A stretch of 64,000 bases of DNA from Stomoxys calcitrans (taxonomy: Eukaryota; Arthropoda; Insecta; Diptera; Muscidae). The notes beneath the pieces are model-generated. The model had not been told where the DNA came from. It worked only from the letters and a program-made list of their open reading frames with translations, and made no database searches. Shown piece after piece: positions 11,417-24,011 of this stretch (within the stretch, counting starts at the first letter, position 1; each line of letters begins with the position of its first letter). Both the position numbers and the translations under genes were made by a program. The stretch covers positions 90,470,272 to 90,534,271 of the forward strand of contig NC_081555.1 of the NCBI RefSeq assembly GCF_963082655.1, written 5' to 3'.

Positions 11417-11661
11417 ACGGTTTGAACTTATTTGCTCGAAATGGGATACGGATTGTTGAATACCCATCTGAAAATATCCGGCGAGGTCCATCAAAATTGG
11501 TTCAAAAAAATAGATAGGGTAGGTGTAGGGTATTATCCAGTCGGTACCGCCCGACATTTACTTGTCCTTAATGGTTTTAATTGGAAATTTCAAAAAATGT
11601 GATTCAAAAATTATTGGATCAGTTAATCTCGTGATTAAAACCATTTTTTTCTGTGTACTTA
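11417..11661 (-). mobile_element. Family 3 terminal fragment plus MITE-like segment, mirror copy
   Basis: Mirror of 7086-7330. GTCGGTACCGCCCGAC lies at about 11540-11556, followed by the AATGGTTTTAAT inverted-repeat segment to about 11655. Confidence 0.55.
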
Positions 11662-13190
11662 GAAGTTATTTTGGTCAGGAAACTCAACTGGAAGTGTCAC
11701 ATTCAGGACTGCACTTAGAATGCTCACAGATTTTGCGCAATATGTAGACGGGGCGTAGGCTCGAAATGGGGCTTGAATCCGAGAATAGTCCACTGGCTCT
11801 ATAGGAGCGTGACTACACCAATATCTATTTGCGCCTCAGTAGTTTGGTGGACGGCGTTGGAGAAAAAGTGCAATGTAAGGATAATGCAACACGTTCAGAG
11901 ACCATGTTGTCTTGGCATAGGCGGAGTGAGGGGAACCACGCCCACTACGGCACTGGAAACTATTCTAGATATCCGACCCATAGACACATAGATTAAGTGT
12001 GAGGCAGCCACTGTGGCTATGAGGCTTAAGGCGATGGGAGAATGGATAGAGAATGGGGACAGCTAATATCGTCGCGGTATAATCGAGGCGATGATAGGAA
12101 ACCTGAATGGAATAAAAGAGGTTTCCGATCGAATACCTTAAACAACACTCAATGTCAAGTGAGAGACACTGCTGCCAGAGTCACAGTCTTGGATTGACGG
12201 AACTCTGGTATTGCCATCTAGAAGTTCATGCTACCATCAGTATAGCATAAACTAGCTAGAGTGCAGAGTGGACCTGGGGATCTTCATTAAGAACGTAGGG
12301 ACTGAGATCTGTTTTCGACTGCATGACCATAATATGCTACTGCAGGCCATAATGGAATGCCTGAGGTTTTCACACAAGAACGTCGAGTGTGAACATCTTT
12401 GTAGACAGCAAACTGGCCACCATGGCAATAACAACCAAGACCGTTATCTCATGAGAATGGCAAGATCCGCATTGCTTGCGTGTGTGGCCACAGCGGAGTA
12501 AGGGGGAATGAAAGAGTAGACGATTTGGTAGTGAAAACCAGAGAACTGCCGTCGAAAAATTTGGTTAGCCCGAAGCCTTTCGGGTCGACACAGTCCGATT
12601 TAAGGGCGCAGGCGATGAATGCGCATGTAACCCTGTGGAACAGCGAAACGGTCGGTAGGACGGCGAAAATCCTATGGGGAGACCCTGATTGTGAGAAGAC
12701 GAGCCTATTACTGAAAGCAAGTAAGAAGGAGGTCAATTATAGTTTTGGTATCATAACGGGATACATAGGACTATGAGCTCACTTATGTAAAATCGGTGCG
12801 GCAAGTGACAGCATGTGTAAATCATGCGGGGAAAATGATGAGACGTTGGAGCATTTCCTATGTCATTGCCCGGCTTTCGCTGTGCAGTCCTATTAAAGTT
12901 TAAGCTCAATGATAAGGGGACTTCTTTTTAAAGAAGAGACCGAACGGCGTGCTACAGTGCGACACTTGTTTGAAGAGAAGTTTTTACATGGCATAGTACC
13001 TCACAAATGTTGCCAGCATTAGGAGGGGAAAACCCCTAGCAGAAAAGGTTTTTTCTGAAGGTTTCGCCAGGATTCGAGGCCTCCAAGGGGTGTGGCATGG
13101 AAAACAATAAAGAATTTTGTAAGAAGCACGGAATTCCTAATCCATAGTGTCATGGGGTGGATTAATATCCGCCACCACTTTTCAACCTAA
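11662..13190 (+). pseudogene. R1-like LINE (LINE C family), mirror copy
   Basis: Mirror of 5557-7085, now on the plus strand. It holds an RT tail, the ASVVWWTALEKKC block, the RNase H box CGHSGVRGNERVDD at 12480-12530 and a Cys knuckle near 12810-12880. It ends with CAACCTAACCTAAC at 13190. The SINE insertion at 12879-13086 is shared, so it predates the duplication. Confidence 0.85.
12879..13086 (-). mobile_element. SINE fragment in LINE C, mirror copy
   Basis: Mirror of 5661-5868, with the B-box sequence CGCCAGGATTCGAG near its right end. Truncated at both ends. Confidence 0.75.
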
Positions 13191-13430
13191 CCTAACGTTC
13201 ATCCATCCTACTGCAAACAAGTAATTTGTCCACCTACTAATACTGCCTCATTTTATTTTGATATTTTGGAAAACTTTTCGATAATGTGTCATTGTTCTGA
13301 AACATGAGTTTAAGGCTTCAAAAATCAGACACCTTATCACTTTTCGTTATAGAAGCAATCGCACAATTATTTTTTGGTGATATTTTCGGGGAAATGGAAA
13401 CGTTTATGTATCGTTCAGTTTCTTTGGACT

Positions 13431-13436
13431 TTTAAT
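13431..13436 (-). terminator. Candidate polyadenylation signal of gene B copy 2
   Basis: ATTAAA on the minus strand, mirror of 5311-5316. Confidence 0.4.
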
Positions 13437-13499
13437 ATCATTGTATAATAATACTCTTACATCAAAACAACACTTTATACAGTAAAAATGATTAGTAAT

Positions 13500-14129
<630 letters not shown>

Positions 14130-14191
14130 TGTACTTGGGGTTATATTCCACAACCTACGAATAATAAGAGGCTTTGATGGGAAGTTGGCTA

Positions 14192-14199
14192 TTTTTATA
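14192..14199 (-). promoter_or_regulatory. Candidate TATA box of gene B copy 2
   Basis: It reads TATAAAAA on the minus strand; copy 1 reads TATAAATA. It lies 70 bp upstream of the ATG at 14129. Confidence 0.5.
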
Positions 14200-14466
14200 C
14201 AAAAACATTGTTTATTTTAATAAAAATAGATCAAATAAATATTTTGTTTACTATTTACTTACTACTTGTTTGCTCAAATGTATTCATGTATCATCAGATG
14301 TATTTTTGTACCATCAGGCACGAGCACAATTTTTTGGCTACGCATGCATGAGTACAATTATCTTGGTCTGAACGCGAAAGAAATGCGTAAATAGTTATTA
14401 TGCTAAAATGCGTAAATAGTTATTATATTAAACTTATTTACAAATGTTGTTTGTTTTTTGACTTGT
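14200..14466. other. AT-rich gene B upstream region, mirror copy
   Basis: Mirror of 4281-4547; nothing beyond a short direct duplication. Confidence 0.4.
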
Positions 14467-15056
14467 TTTTTTATTCCCTCTGCCATTGGATGGGTGGTAT
14501 ACTTATTTTGTCATTTCGTTTGTAACACCTCGAAATATGCGCCAAAGACCCCATAAAGTATATATACTCTTGATCTTCATGGCATTTTAAGTCGATCCAG
14601 CCATATCCGTATCCGTCCGTCTGTCGAAAGCACGCCAACTTCCGAAGGAGTAAAGCTTGTCGCTTGAAATTTTGCACAAATACTTCTTTTTAGTGTTGGT
14701 CCGTCGGGACTGTAAATGGGCCAAATCGGTCCATGTATTGATATAGCTGCCACATATCCCGATCTTGGGTTTTGACTTCTTGAGCTTCTAGAGGGCGCAA
14801 TTCTTATCCGATTTGGTCGAAATTTATTTTGATTTCCAATAACTGTGTCAAGTATGGTCTAAATCAGTCCATGTCCTGATGTAGCCGCCATATAAACCGA
14901 TATCCCGATTATACTTCTTGGGCTTCAAGAGGAAGCAAATCTTATCCAGTATGGTTGAAATTTTGCATATGTCGTTTTGGTGTAACTTCCAACAACTTTT
15001 CCAAGTATGGTCTAAATCGGTATACAACCTGATATAGCTACCATATAAACCGTTTC
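14467..15056 (+). mobile_element. Helentron-like family 1 partial element, mirror copy
   Basis: Mirror of 3691-4280. TATACCC-type end at about 14480-14510, then three tandem units; the other end is missing. It carries the 4205/14542 substitution. Confidence 0.75.
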
Positions 15057-15266
15057 TAGGCATCAACTTTACCTTAAGAAAGTTTTTAATAACTTGCTTA
15101 CTAAATGATGCATTACGGCAGGCTTGGGATCTGTGAATCTAAAAAGATGGGTCAGCAGAGGAACACCTCAAGGAGGTGTAAATCTGGAATATAGCCCTTA
15201 ACAACATATCACTGTCTCTGGAAGAAAAAAAAATGAAAAAGAGGTCGCGTATGCTGATGACGTGTG
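15057..15266 (+). pseudogene. LINE B RT fragment, mirror copy
   Basis: Mirror of 3481-3690: a degenerate RT segment ending in a YADD-like GCGTATGCTGATGAC. Confidence 0.7.
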
Positions 15267-15557
15267 TGATGAAATGTAAATAACTAAACATTTCTACTGT
15301 ATGAAGTGTGGTTTTGATGTTAGAGTATCATTATTATTTAATGATATTAAAAATGCAAAGAAAACTATATGGCAAAATCAACTGAACGACACATAAAGTT
15401 TCCATTTCCCCGAGAATAGGAATAATTGTATGATTGTTTCTATAACGAAAAGTGATAAGATGCCTTCTATTTGAAGCCAAGACTTTAAGTAATGTTTCGG
15501 AACAACGATACATTATCGAAAAGTTTTTCAAAATATCAAAATAAAATGAGGATGCAT
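15267..15557 (+). repeat. Diverged gene B 3'-end copy, mirror copy
   Basis: Mirror of 3190-3480. GATGAAATGTAAAT at 15268 is followed by a gene B-like 3' flank. Confidence 0.75.
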
Positions 15558-15566
15558 TAAGTAAGT

Positions 15567-17112
15567 GAACAGCCCATTACGACCTAGTCGGCTACATGGA
15601 GGATTCTCTCGCTGTCAAGGAATATACAATTGTAGCATTTTTTGACATTGAAGTTGCTTTCAATAGTGTAAAACCGACGTCAATCATGAAGGAGTTGGAG
15701 TTTCTAGGCATCAACTTTACCGTAAGAAAGTTTACTAACAACTTACTTACTAACAGATGCATTGCGGCATGCTTGAGATCTGTGGATCCAAAAAGGTGGG
15801 TCAGTAGAGAAACTCCTCAAGGAGGTATACCTTCTCCTCTACTTTGGAATATAGTCATTAATAATATATTATTGTCTCTGGAAGAAAAAGGCGTAAAAGT
15901 GGTCGCATATGCTGATGACATGGCTATTACGGTTCGAACTTCGAATCCCACATTTTGGAAAGGGCAAGAAAGGCAACTCTTGCCCTATAAACCCACGAGC
16001 GCTTGGCAAAAGTTTGGGTTTAGACCGCATGTTTTGCATTGGGTATATACTGCAGTTGTCAGACCAATAATGCAATATGGTGTTGTGGTCTGGTAGACGG
16101 CGCTTAAAAAGTCCACCTACTATTCAATCCTCAACCGAAATCAAAGGATGCCTTATTTGTGCATCACAGCCGCACTGAGGACGACACTATCTGACGCACT
16201 GAATTTAATGCTACATTTAATGCCCCTGGACATCTAATGCTACCACAGCCGTGAGGCTTTCTCTTTGGTCTTGTGGCGGCTACGGACATTGTGTTATCAT
16301 TGATACAATGTCCAATGTTCCAGGCAGTGTGGATTATATCCTGCCTGAGCTGCTTTTTGACAAAAAGTACTGTACCACTTCTCCTAAACCGATTGGAACT
16401 ACGATATCCTTGTTAATAGAAGTTACAGAGACTTCTATACGGATGGTTTTAAACTAATCGATCAGTTGGCTTTAGGCTGTACTCTAAAGATCTAGAACCG
16501 GTCATATAGAAAAGGTTATCTAGCAGAGATCCTTGTAATTAAGGAAGTGGTGGAATGGAATATAATGTCATTACGACGATTGGCATAAATATCTTCTTAG
16601 ACAGCCAGGACGCTATTGAATCTCTGGAGAACGTATTTCTCAACACAGAAACCGCCCTCGACTGTTGCTGATCTTTCAACGATATGGCTGAATAGTTCAA
16701 AATTCACCAGTTCTGGGTGCAGGGCCACAGAAATATCCCAGGAGAGCGAGACTAGGAACTACCTCACCTAATCAAGGGAAACTGGAACCTGTGGGTATTT
16801 CTCTAGCGACATGTAGGCTAAGTGTTCAGCTCCAGGCCCGAAGGACAACGAATAATAGATGGTCACAAAGAGGAGGCTGTGAGCATTCCAAAACTATGTG
16901 GCCTCATCTAGACCTGAAGAGGTCTACTGCTTTGCTGTCATTGGCTAAATAGATGTCTCAGTCATTGTGTCCGTCATGACAGGCCACTGTCTAGTCAGAA
17001 AACATGCTGATAGACTGAAGGTTGCCAGCAACGACTTTTGCAGAAGTTGTAGGGACATCGAGGAAGAAGAGACTATTGAACACCTTCTGTGTGTGTCCCG
17101 CTCTGACAGTCG
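15567..17112 (+). pseudogene. LINE B fragment, mirror copy
   Basis: Mirror of 1635-3180. RT with FFDIEVAFNSV, GGIPSPLLWN and YADD at 15596-16096, then broken RNase H-position sequence, then Cys knuckle coding near 17040-17100. Substitutions 15919 and 15978 lie in the RT part. Confidence 0.8.
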
Positions 17113-17116
17113 CAAA

Positions 17117-17981
17117 GACTTCCATTTTAAGTTCTCATTTCTTTGAGAATCTGTCTGAGTCTCCCACCACTTGATCTTTCCATCGGGTTTTGGTCTTCCC
17201 GGTTTGCGTGTACCACCGCGTTTGCCTTCAAAAGACTTCACTGACTCTCTTTCGATTCTTTCAAAGCTGGCATTTACTACTTCCGGTGACCGACCTATGA
17301 CGCCGATTTCGTCGGCATAGGTGAGTAACATGTGTTCCCTTGTGATTAGTGTGCCATATCTATTCACATCTGCATCACGTATAATTTTCTCCAGCAGGAT
17401 ATTAAAGGGATAACGCGATATGCTGTCTCCTTGTCTGAAACCTCGTTTGGTATTAAATGGTCCACAGAGACTCTTTTCTATTCTTATTGAGTCTTCTTAA
17501 TTTTGCAGCAATACCAAACTCAGACAGTAGTCTTTGAACGTAAAGGCGTATCGAAAGTGGCTTTGTAGTCAACAAAGAGATGGTAGGTATTGATTTGTCC
17601 TTCTCGGGTCTTTTCCAGGATTTGGCGCAGTGTGAAGATCTAGTCAAGGGTGGATTTACCAGGTCTAAAGTCGCGTTGATAGGGCCCAATTGTCTTATTG
17701 ACTTTAGGTTTTAATCTTTCACACAGTACGCTCGAGAGTATCTTGTATGCGATGGAGAGGAGACTTATTCCTCTGTAGTTGGCACATTCCTTCTTGTCTC
17801 CTTTCTTGTGTACGGGACATAGTATGCTGAGGTTCCAATCATCGGGTATGCGTTCTTCTAGCCAGATTGCGCAGATACGCTGATGCATACGCCTTATCAG
17901 CATGTCGCCTCCGGTCTTAAATAGTTCAACGGTAAATAGTTCATCGGCTCCTGCTGTCTTGTTATTCTTTAGTCGGGTCAC
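17117..17981 (-). pseudogene. LINE A RT fragment, mirror copy
   Basis: Mirror of 766-1630, with the same KNNKTAGADEL and CANYRGISL motifs and the same disabling stops. Confidence 0.8.
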
Positions 17982-17986
17982 TGCTA

Positions 17987-18191
17987 CTTGTTACAGTTTA
18001 ATATCTTCATTTATAAAGACTGTAGCGTGATCTCGACAGACAGACTGCCGGCCGAAGGGACAGAGGAACTTATCAAGATCGTCTAACAACAATTGTTCGA
18101 CGATATAGAATATACGATGTTGGGTAGGAAATGGATATTTCGAGATGAATGAAAAAATGAATACCCCCATCTTTCGGTGGTGTGTACTAGA
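17987..18191 (-). mobile_element. Helentron-like terminal fragment, mirror copy
   Basis: Mirror of 556-760. Confidence 0.6.
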
Positions 18192-18450
18192 ATATTAAAA
18201 TTTACAATGCAAACTCTTGGAACTCAATAAACTGCGTAAAGTCAATTTTTATATTTCAGTCAAACTAGGTAAAATAATGATATATAAAATAATAAATAAA
18301 ATTTCTTATTTAAATTAGCAGGTTGTCGTTAAATAGTTTGATGAAAGACTTAAATAATATTTTAGTTTTAAGTATAATGATTGTCGTTAGACGTCACCTT
18401 GCATAGATTTTTTCCCCAAACTTTTGGACATGGAGGCACAAGACTCATCT

Positions 18451-19104
18451 TTAGTATGAACAAAATTCTTGCAATCTTTGTGCGACATACGCAACAACTG
18501 GCAATACTCTCTTTATGGAATTTCCTTTGTGAGTATCTTGTTCTACAAATTCGACACCATCGACGAAAAGATTAATGGCTTTCTCATATTTATCGGGAGT
18601 TATACATTTTCTTGATGAAACAATCGCGCCTATTAAATCGATGTATTTTTGAAGCTCTGGTGTGACAATATCTGATACCGGATATGGACAAGTATAGGCA
18701 TAATTATAGCAATTTGGTTCAACTGTTAAAAGTTTGGCGGTGACATCGCCTACTACAGTATCCAATTTTTGAACCAGTGTTGCCTTCGTTTCAGGCAAAT
18801 TGGCATTCTTTTGCATTGCCCATTCAGCATCATCGTCAATTTTATAAAATTGTAAAACTGCAAGAGGATTGCAGCTGTGTGTGGTACAAACCAGCACATT
18901 ATGAAGTTTCTCCAGATTGCTGATGGTATTAAATATCTCAACAACAGGATTGGGCTCACCAACTGACTGGGATACATTTATGGTCGACATCATATAGATA
19001 ACTGAATAAAACAAAATGTAGTTGTAGGACTTGAAGAAAATTCACAAAAGTTAGGGTGTTTCAAACTTACCGCCAACTATGAATAATGTGTTAAATTTCG
19101 CCAT
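18451..19104 (-). CDS. Secreted Cys-containing protein, gene A (complete)
   Basis: Minus-strand model: exon 1 is 19071-19104 (34 nt, the same length as in gene B) and exon 2 is 18451-19001. The intron is 69 bp with a GTAAGT donor and TTCAG acceptor, phase 1, giving 194 aa. The N terminus MAKFNTLFIVGVIYMMST is a signal peptide, so secretion is expected. Landmarks: VCTTHSCNPLAV, EPNCYNYAYTCPYP, a RKCIT block and a C-terminal EFC. Its closest relative here is gene B; genes C and D share the Y-x-CP and late-cysteine landmarks. No catalytic or binding motif is recognised. A candidate TATA (CATATAAATGG) lies at about 19142-19152, roughly 45 bp upstream of the ATG. The 3' half is duplicated at 1-296. 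Molecular role unknown. Confidence 0.88.
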
Positions 19105-19353
19105 CTTTGCTCAAGTATACTTGTCCCAATATTATGTTGAACCATTTATATGAAAAATAGTGCTTAATATTAAAAATGAGTGCGGATATTTTCTTTGGTG
19201 GTTTTTATTTAATGGTAAATATTTGTATTTACACAGCTCATACTAACATACGTAAAATAGACGTGAAGGTGAGCCTAAACCACGCTTCCTCAAATTTTAG
19301 ATAATAACAAAGCAACATTTCACTACTAACTTTTGCTGTAATTTTTATATATA
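19105..19353. other. Gene A upstream sequence
   Basis: AT-rich sequence between gene A and a mariner derivative. Apart from the candidate TATA box near 19142-19152, nothing was recognised. Confidence 0.4.
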
Positions 19354-19960
19354 AAGGGTGATTTTTTTGAGGTTAGGATTTTCATGCATTAGTATTTGAC
19401 AGATCACGTGGGATTTCAGACATGGTGTCAAAGAGAAAGATGCTCAGTATGCTTTGACATTTCATCATGAATAGACTTACTAACGAGCAACGCTTGCAAA
19501 TCATTGAATTTTATTACCAAAATCAGTGTTCGGTTCGAAATGTGTTCATTCACCGTAACGTTGCGTCCAACAGCATCTTTGAAAAAATACGGTCCAATGA
19601 TTCCACCAGCGTACAAACCACACCAAACAGTGCATTTTTCGGGATGCATGGGCAGTTCTTGAACGGCTTCTGGTTGCTCTTCACTCCAAATGCGGCAATT
19701 TTGCTTATTTACGTAGCCATTCAACCAGAAATGAGCCTCATCGCTGAACAAAATTTGTCAAAATTTGAACACATTTCGAACCGAACACTGATTTTGGTAA
19801 TAAAATTCAATGATTTGCAAGCGTTGCTCGTTAGTAAGTCTATTCATGATGAAATGTCAAAGCATACTGAGCATCTTTCTCTTTGACACCATGTCTGAAA
19901 TCCCACGTGATCTGTCAAATACTAATGCATGAAAATCCTAACCTCAAAAAAATCACCCTT
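19354..19960. mobile_element. Fold-back mariner derivative with 194-bp terminal inverted repeats
   Basis: The 607-bp element is flanked by TA (19352-19353 and 19961-19962). Termini read AAGGGTGATTTTTTTGAGG and its complement. Arms 19354-19547 and 19767-19960 are reverse complements with a constant coordinate sum of 39314. Both arms encode the same transposase N terminus, MNRLTNEQRLQIIEFYY. The centre encodes, on the minus strand, a catalytic-core piece with FSDEAHFWLNGYVNKQN and CTVWCGL. Thus a 5' end with its N-terminal coding sequence sits at both ends around an internal core fragment, and most of the DNA-binding domain and the C-terminal core are absent. It cannot encode active transposase. 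Confidence 0.92.
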
Positions 19961-20069
19961 TAGTTCCAATAGCTTGGCAATTTTTATCCTTTGTTTGTCT
20001 ACCTACCTTCAGTGCTTAGCGACGAAAGAAGAAAAACATTTACACTTCACTTTGCAAGAATACAGACTC

Positions 20070-20240
20070 AGTGTATCCCATTCCCACACCTTTGAGTAGT
20101 TTAAATCCACGAACCATTCTTCCGCATAACCATGGTTCCTGGATAATAACTACGTCAAGTCCTTCTGGCCTTATAAGGACTTTCAGTGGCGCCTTAAAAT
20201 GGTGGAGATTTATCTGCAGAAACCGCTTGGCAAGAAATAA
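20070..20240 (-). pseudogene. R1-like LINE endonuclease N-terminal fragment
   Basis: The minus strand reads LQINLHHFKAPLKVLI, then LDVVIIQEPWLCG, typical of the start of the APE-type endonuclease domain of R1/jockey-group ORF2 (the N-L-x-H-K-A and QEPW boxes). Only about 60 residues remain. Confidence 0.75.
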
Positions 20241-20284
20241 GAAACGTAATGAAGCACTGTGGGTCTTGTGAGAAAAAAAAAAAA

Positions 20285-22330
20285 ACAAATAAAAGCGTGC
20301 CAAGTTCGGCCGGGCCGAATCATGGGTACCCACCACCATAGACTCTGATTAAAGTAAATCAAAATAAATTTAGTTGAAGGGCATAATTTTATTCTACATA
20401 CGAAACTTCTGTCAAAAACCAGCAAAAATTAAAGCTCCTATGAAACGAACTAGGATGATCGAGAGACCGGTTTACATGGGAGCTATATTAGGTTGTACCG
20501 TATTTGGCACAGTTGTTGGAAGTCGAACATCGTATGCAAAATTTCAGCCAAATCGGACAAAAATTGCGGCTTGTAAGGACTCAAAAAATCAAATTGGGAA
20601 ATCGGTTTATATGGGAGCTATATCAAGTTATAGACTGATTTAAACCGTACTTGGCACAATCTGAATTTCGAGACGATCAAAAATATATATACTTTGTTGC
20701 GTCCTAGATCAATATTTCGAGGCGTTACAAATTGAATGACAAGATTCGAATAAGAATTGTGTCCTTTATGGGCTCAACAATTAAAATAGGGAGATCGGTT
20801 TATAGGGGAGCTGTATTAGGCTATTAACCGATTCATACCATATTCGAAACGTATGTTAAAGGTCATGAGAGAAGCCGTTCTACAAAGTTTCAGCCAAATC
20901 GAATAGCAATTGCGCCATCTAGAGGCTCAAGAAATCAAGACCCCAGATCGGCTTATATGACAGCTATATCAGGTTATGTGCCGGATTGAATCATATTTGG
21001 CACAGTTGTTGGAAGTCATAACAAAGCACCACCATGTAAAATTTCAGGAAATCAAGATCCAAGATCGGCAGCTATATTATAATTTGGACCGATAAGGCCC
21101 ATTTACAATAATAAAAAGTATTTGAGCAAAATTTCAAGCGTCTAACTTTACTCCGGACCGTAGGACATGGCTAGATCGCCTGTAAATGTCATGACGATCA
21201 AGAATATATATAGTTTATGGGATTTTAGACCAATGTTTCGAGGAGTTACAAACAGAAAGGACGAAATTAGTATACCCCCATCCTATGGTGGAGTAAAGGC
21301 TTGCTAAGGTCGGCCTGGCCTAAACTTCGGAACCCACCGGCATAGATTCTGCTAAAAATGTGTACAAAACAAATTAAGTTGCAGGGCATAATTTTATTCC
21401 ACATACCAGCAAAAATTTAAGTTTCTAGTGACCGAACAAGGATGATCGAAAGACCGGTTTACATGGGAGCTATATCGGGTTATAGACTGGTTTTGGCTGT
21501 ACTAGGCCGTATACAGTTGTTGGAAGTCATAACAAAACATGTCAAATTTCAGCCAAATCTGACAAAAATTGCGGCTTGCAAGGGCTCAATAAGTCAAATC
21601 GAGCGATCAGTTTATATGAGAGCTATATCAGGTTATATTGTAGATCGATTTGGACCGTACTTCACATAATTGTTGGAAGTCAAAAAAGAACACCACGTGC
21701 CAAATCGGGTAAAAATTGCGGCTTCCAGGGGCTCAAGAAGTCAAATCTGGAGATCGGTTTATATGGGAGCTATATCAGATTATGACCGTATTATGACCAA
21801 TTTGGGCCGTACTTAGCACAACTGTTGGAAGTCATAACACTACATGCAAAATTCCAGCCAAATCGGACGAAAATTTCGACTTGTAAGAGCTCAAGATCTC
21901 AAATCCGTAGATCGGTTCAATGGGAGCTATATCAAAACACCAAATGCAAAATTTCAGCCAAATTGTGGCTTGCAGGACCTCAGGAATTTGGTTTATATGG
22001 GAGCTATATCTAAATCTGAACCGATATGGCCTATTTTGCAATCCTCAACGACCTACATCGATACTAGGTATCTGCGCATATTTTCAAGCGCGATTTCGAC
22101 AGATGGACGGGCCCGCGGACTGACATGGCTAGATCGATTCAGAACGTCGATACGATCAAGAATATATAAAAATTATGGGGTCTTTGATGAATGTATCTAG
22201 GTGTTACAAACGGAATGACTAGATTAGTATACCCCCATCCTATGGTGGTGGGTATGAGATTATTATTTCGATGTTAAACGAACGGAATGATGAAATTAGT
22301 ATACCCTCTTATGGTGGAGGGTATAGAAAT
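20285..22330 (-). mobile_element. Cluster of at least three Helentron-like family 1 elements
   Basis: GGCCGGGCCGAA-type starts occur at about 20310 and again, altered, at about 21310 (GGTCGGCCTGGCCTAAAC). TATACCC-type ends lie near 20690-20745, 21280 and 22240, with a further short end at about 22270-22325. Between them are tandem units of about 150 bp (AAATTTCAGCCAAATCGGA, GGCTCAAGAAGTCAAAT, GGTTTATATGGGAGCTATAT). All lie in the same orientation, head to tail. Confidence 0.8.
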
Positions 22331-22374
22331 ATAAGCCTATTGGTCTAAGCTGGACGTAAATCCAATAATAAAAC

Positions 22375-23945
22375 AAGTAAAAAGGCGTTAAGTTCGGCCG
22401 GGCCGAACTTTGGATACCCACCACCTCGGGTATATATGTAAACCAAAATTCGTCATTTGTATCAAATACTAATATGTACAACTCATTGTTCAATTGTGTA
22501 TAACAAAATATTGATCATTTTAGTATCTACATTTAAAAATGGACGGTCTGAACCATATACGACACGGATGTCGTAAAGCCTAATATAAGTCACTGTGTCA
22601 AATTTCAGTGAAATCGGATTATAAATGCGCCTTTGATTGCTCCAAAACCTTAAATCGAGAGATCAGTCTATATAGCATATCCAAACTGGACCGATTTGGG
22701 CCAAGTTGCAGAAAAATGTCGAAGGGCCTGACACAACTCACTGTTGCAAATTTTGGCGAAATCGGACAATAAATGCGCCTTTTATGGCCCCAAAACCTTA
22801 AATCGAGAGATCAGTCTATATGACAGCTATATCCAAATTTGGATCGATTTGGGCCAAGTTTTAGAAGAATGTCGAAGGACCCAACGCAACTAACTGTCCC
22901 AACTTTCTGGCGACATCGTACAATAAATGCGCCCTTTATGGGCCCAAAACATTAAATCGAGAGATCGGTTATGTGGCACCCATACCCAAATTGCAGATAC
23001 ATGTCGAGGGCCTTAACCTTACTCACTGTCCCAAATTTCGGCGACATCGGACAACAAATGCGCCTTTTATGGAGCCAAGACATTTAGTCGAGAGGTCGGT
23101 CTCTATGGCGGCTATATTCAAATATGGACCGATCGTGACCAAATTGCAGAAGTATGTCGAGGAGCTTACTTTAATTCACTGTCACAAATTTCGGCGACAT
23201 CGAAATAAATGCGCCTTTTATGGGCCCAAGACCTTAAATCGAGAGATCGGTGTGTATGGCAGCTATATCCATATCTGGACCGATCTGGGCCAAATTGAAG
23301 AAGGATGTCAAAGGGCCTAATACAACTCACTGTCCCAAATTTTGGCAAAATCGGACAATAAATGCGCCCTTTATGGGCGCAAGACCTTAAATCGAGTGAT
23401 CGGTCTATATTGCACCTATATCGAAATCTATACGGACCTAAGCCAAATTGAAGAAAGATTTCGAGTGACCTAATACAGCTCACGGTCCCAAATTTCAGCA
23501 AAATCGGTCAATAAATGCGCTTTTTATGGGCGAAAGACCCTAAATCGGCGGATAGGTCTATTTGGCAGCTATATCCAAATCTGAACCGATCTGGGCCAAA
23601 TGGAAGAAAGATGACGATGGGTCTAACACAACTCACTGTATCAAATTGAAGCAAAATCGGGTAATAGTTATGGCTTTTATGGGTCTAAGACCCTAAATCG
23701 GCGGAACGGTCTATATGGGGGCTATATCAAGATATAGTCCGATATAACCCACCTTAATCTGTTTTTAAGGACCGTAGCTTGATTTCAACAGACAGACAGA
23801 CGGACGGACATGGCTAGATCGTCTTAGATTTCTAAGCTGTTGAAGAATATTTATACTTTATAGGGTTGCAAATGGATATTTCGATGTGTTGCAAACGGAA
23901 TGACAAAATGAATATACCCCCGTCCATCGGTGGTGGGTACAAAAA
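22375..23945 (-). mobile_element. Helentron-like family 1 element, complete, with about nine tandem units
   Basis: It begins CAAGTAAAAAGGCGTTAAG, GTTCGGCCGGGCCGAACTTT and CCACCACCTCGGGTATATAT. Units of about 150 bp follow (CTCACTGTCCCAAATTTCGG, ACAATAAATGCGCC, AAATCGAGAGATCGGTCTAT). It ends with the GACAGACGGACGGACATGG block and GTCCATCGGTGGTGGGTA. No coding sequence. Confidence 0.88.
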
Positions 23946-24011
23946 TTAAATAATTTTGGGACCAAGCAAAAGTAGCACAAGTCGAAACGATGATCTATAG
24001 ATAGAAAGATA

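Noticed and set aside
19428..19886. Two overlapping frames (107 and 139 codons) as genes
   Set aside because: Both are parts of the fold-back mariner; they read through its inverted arms and central core fragment.
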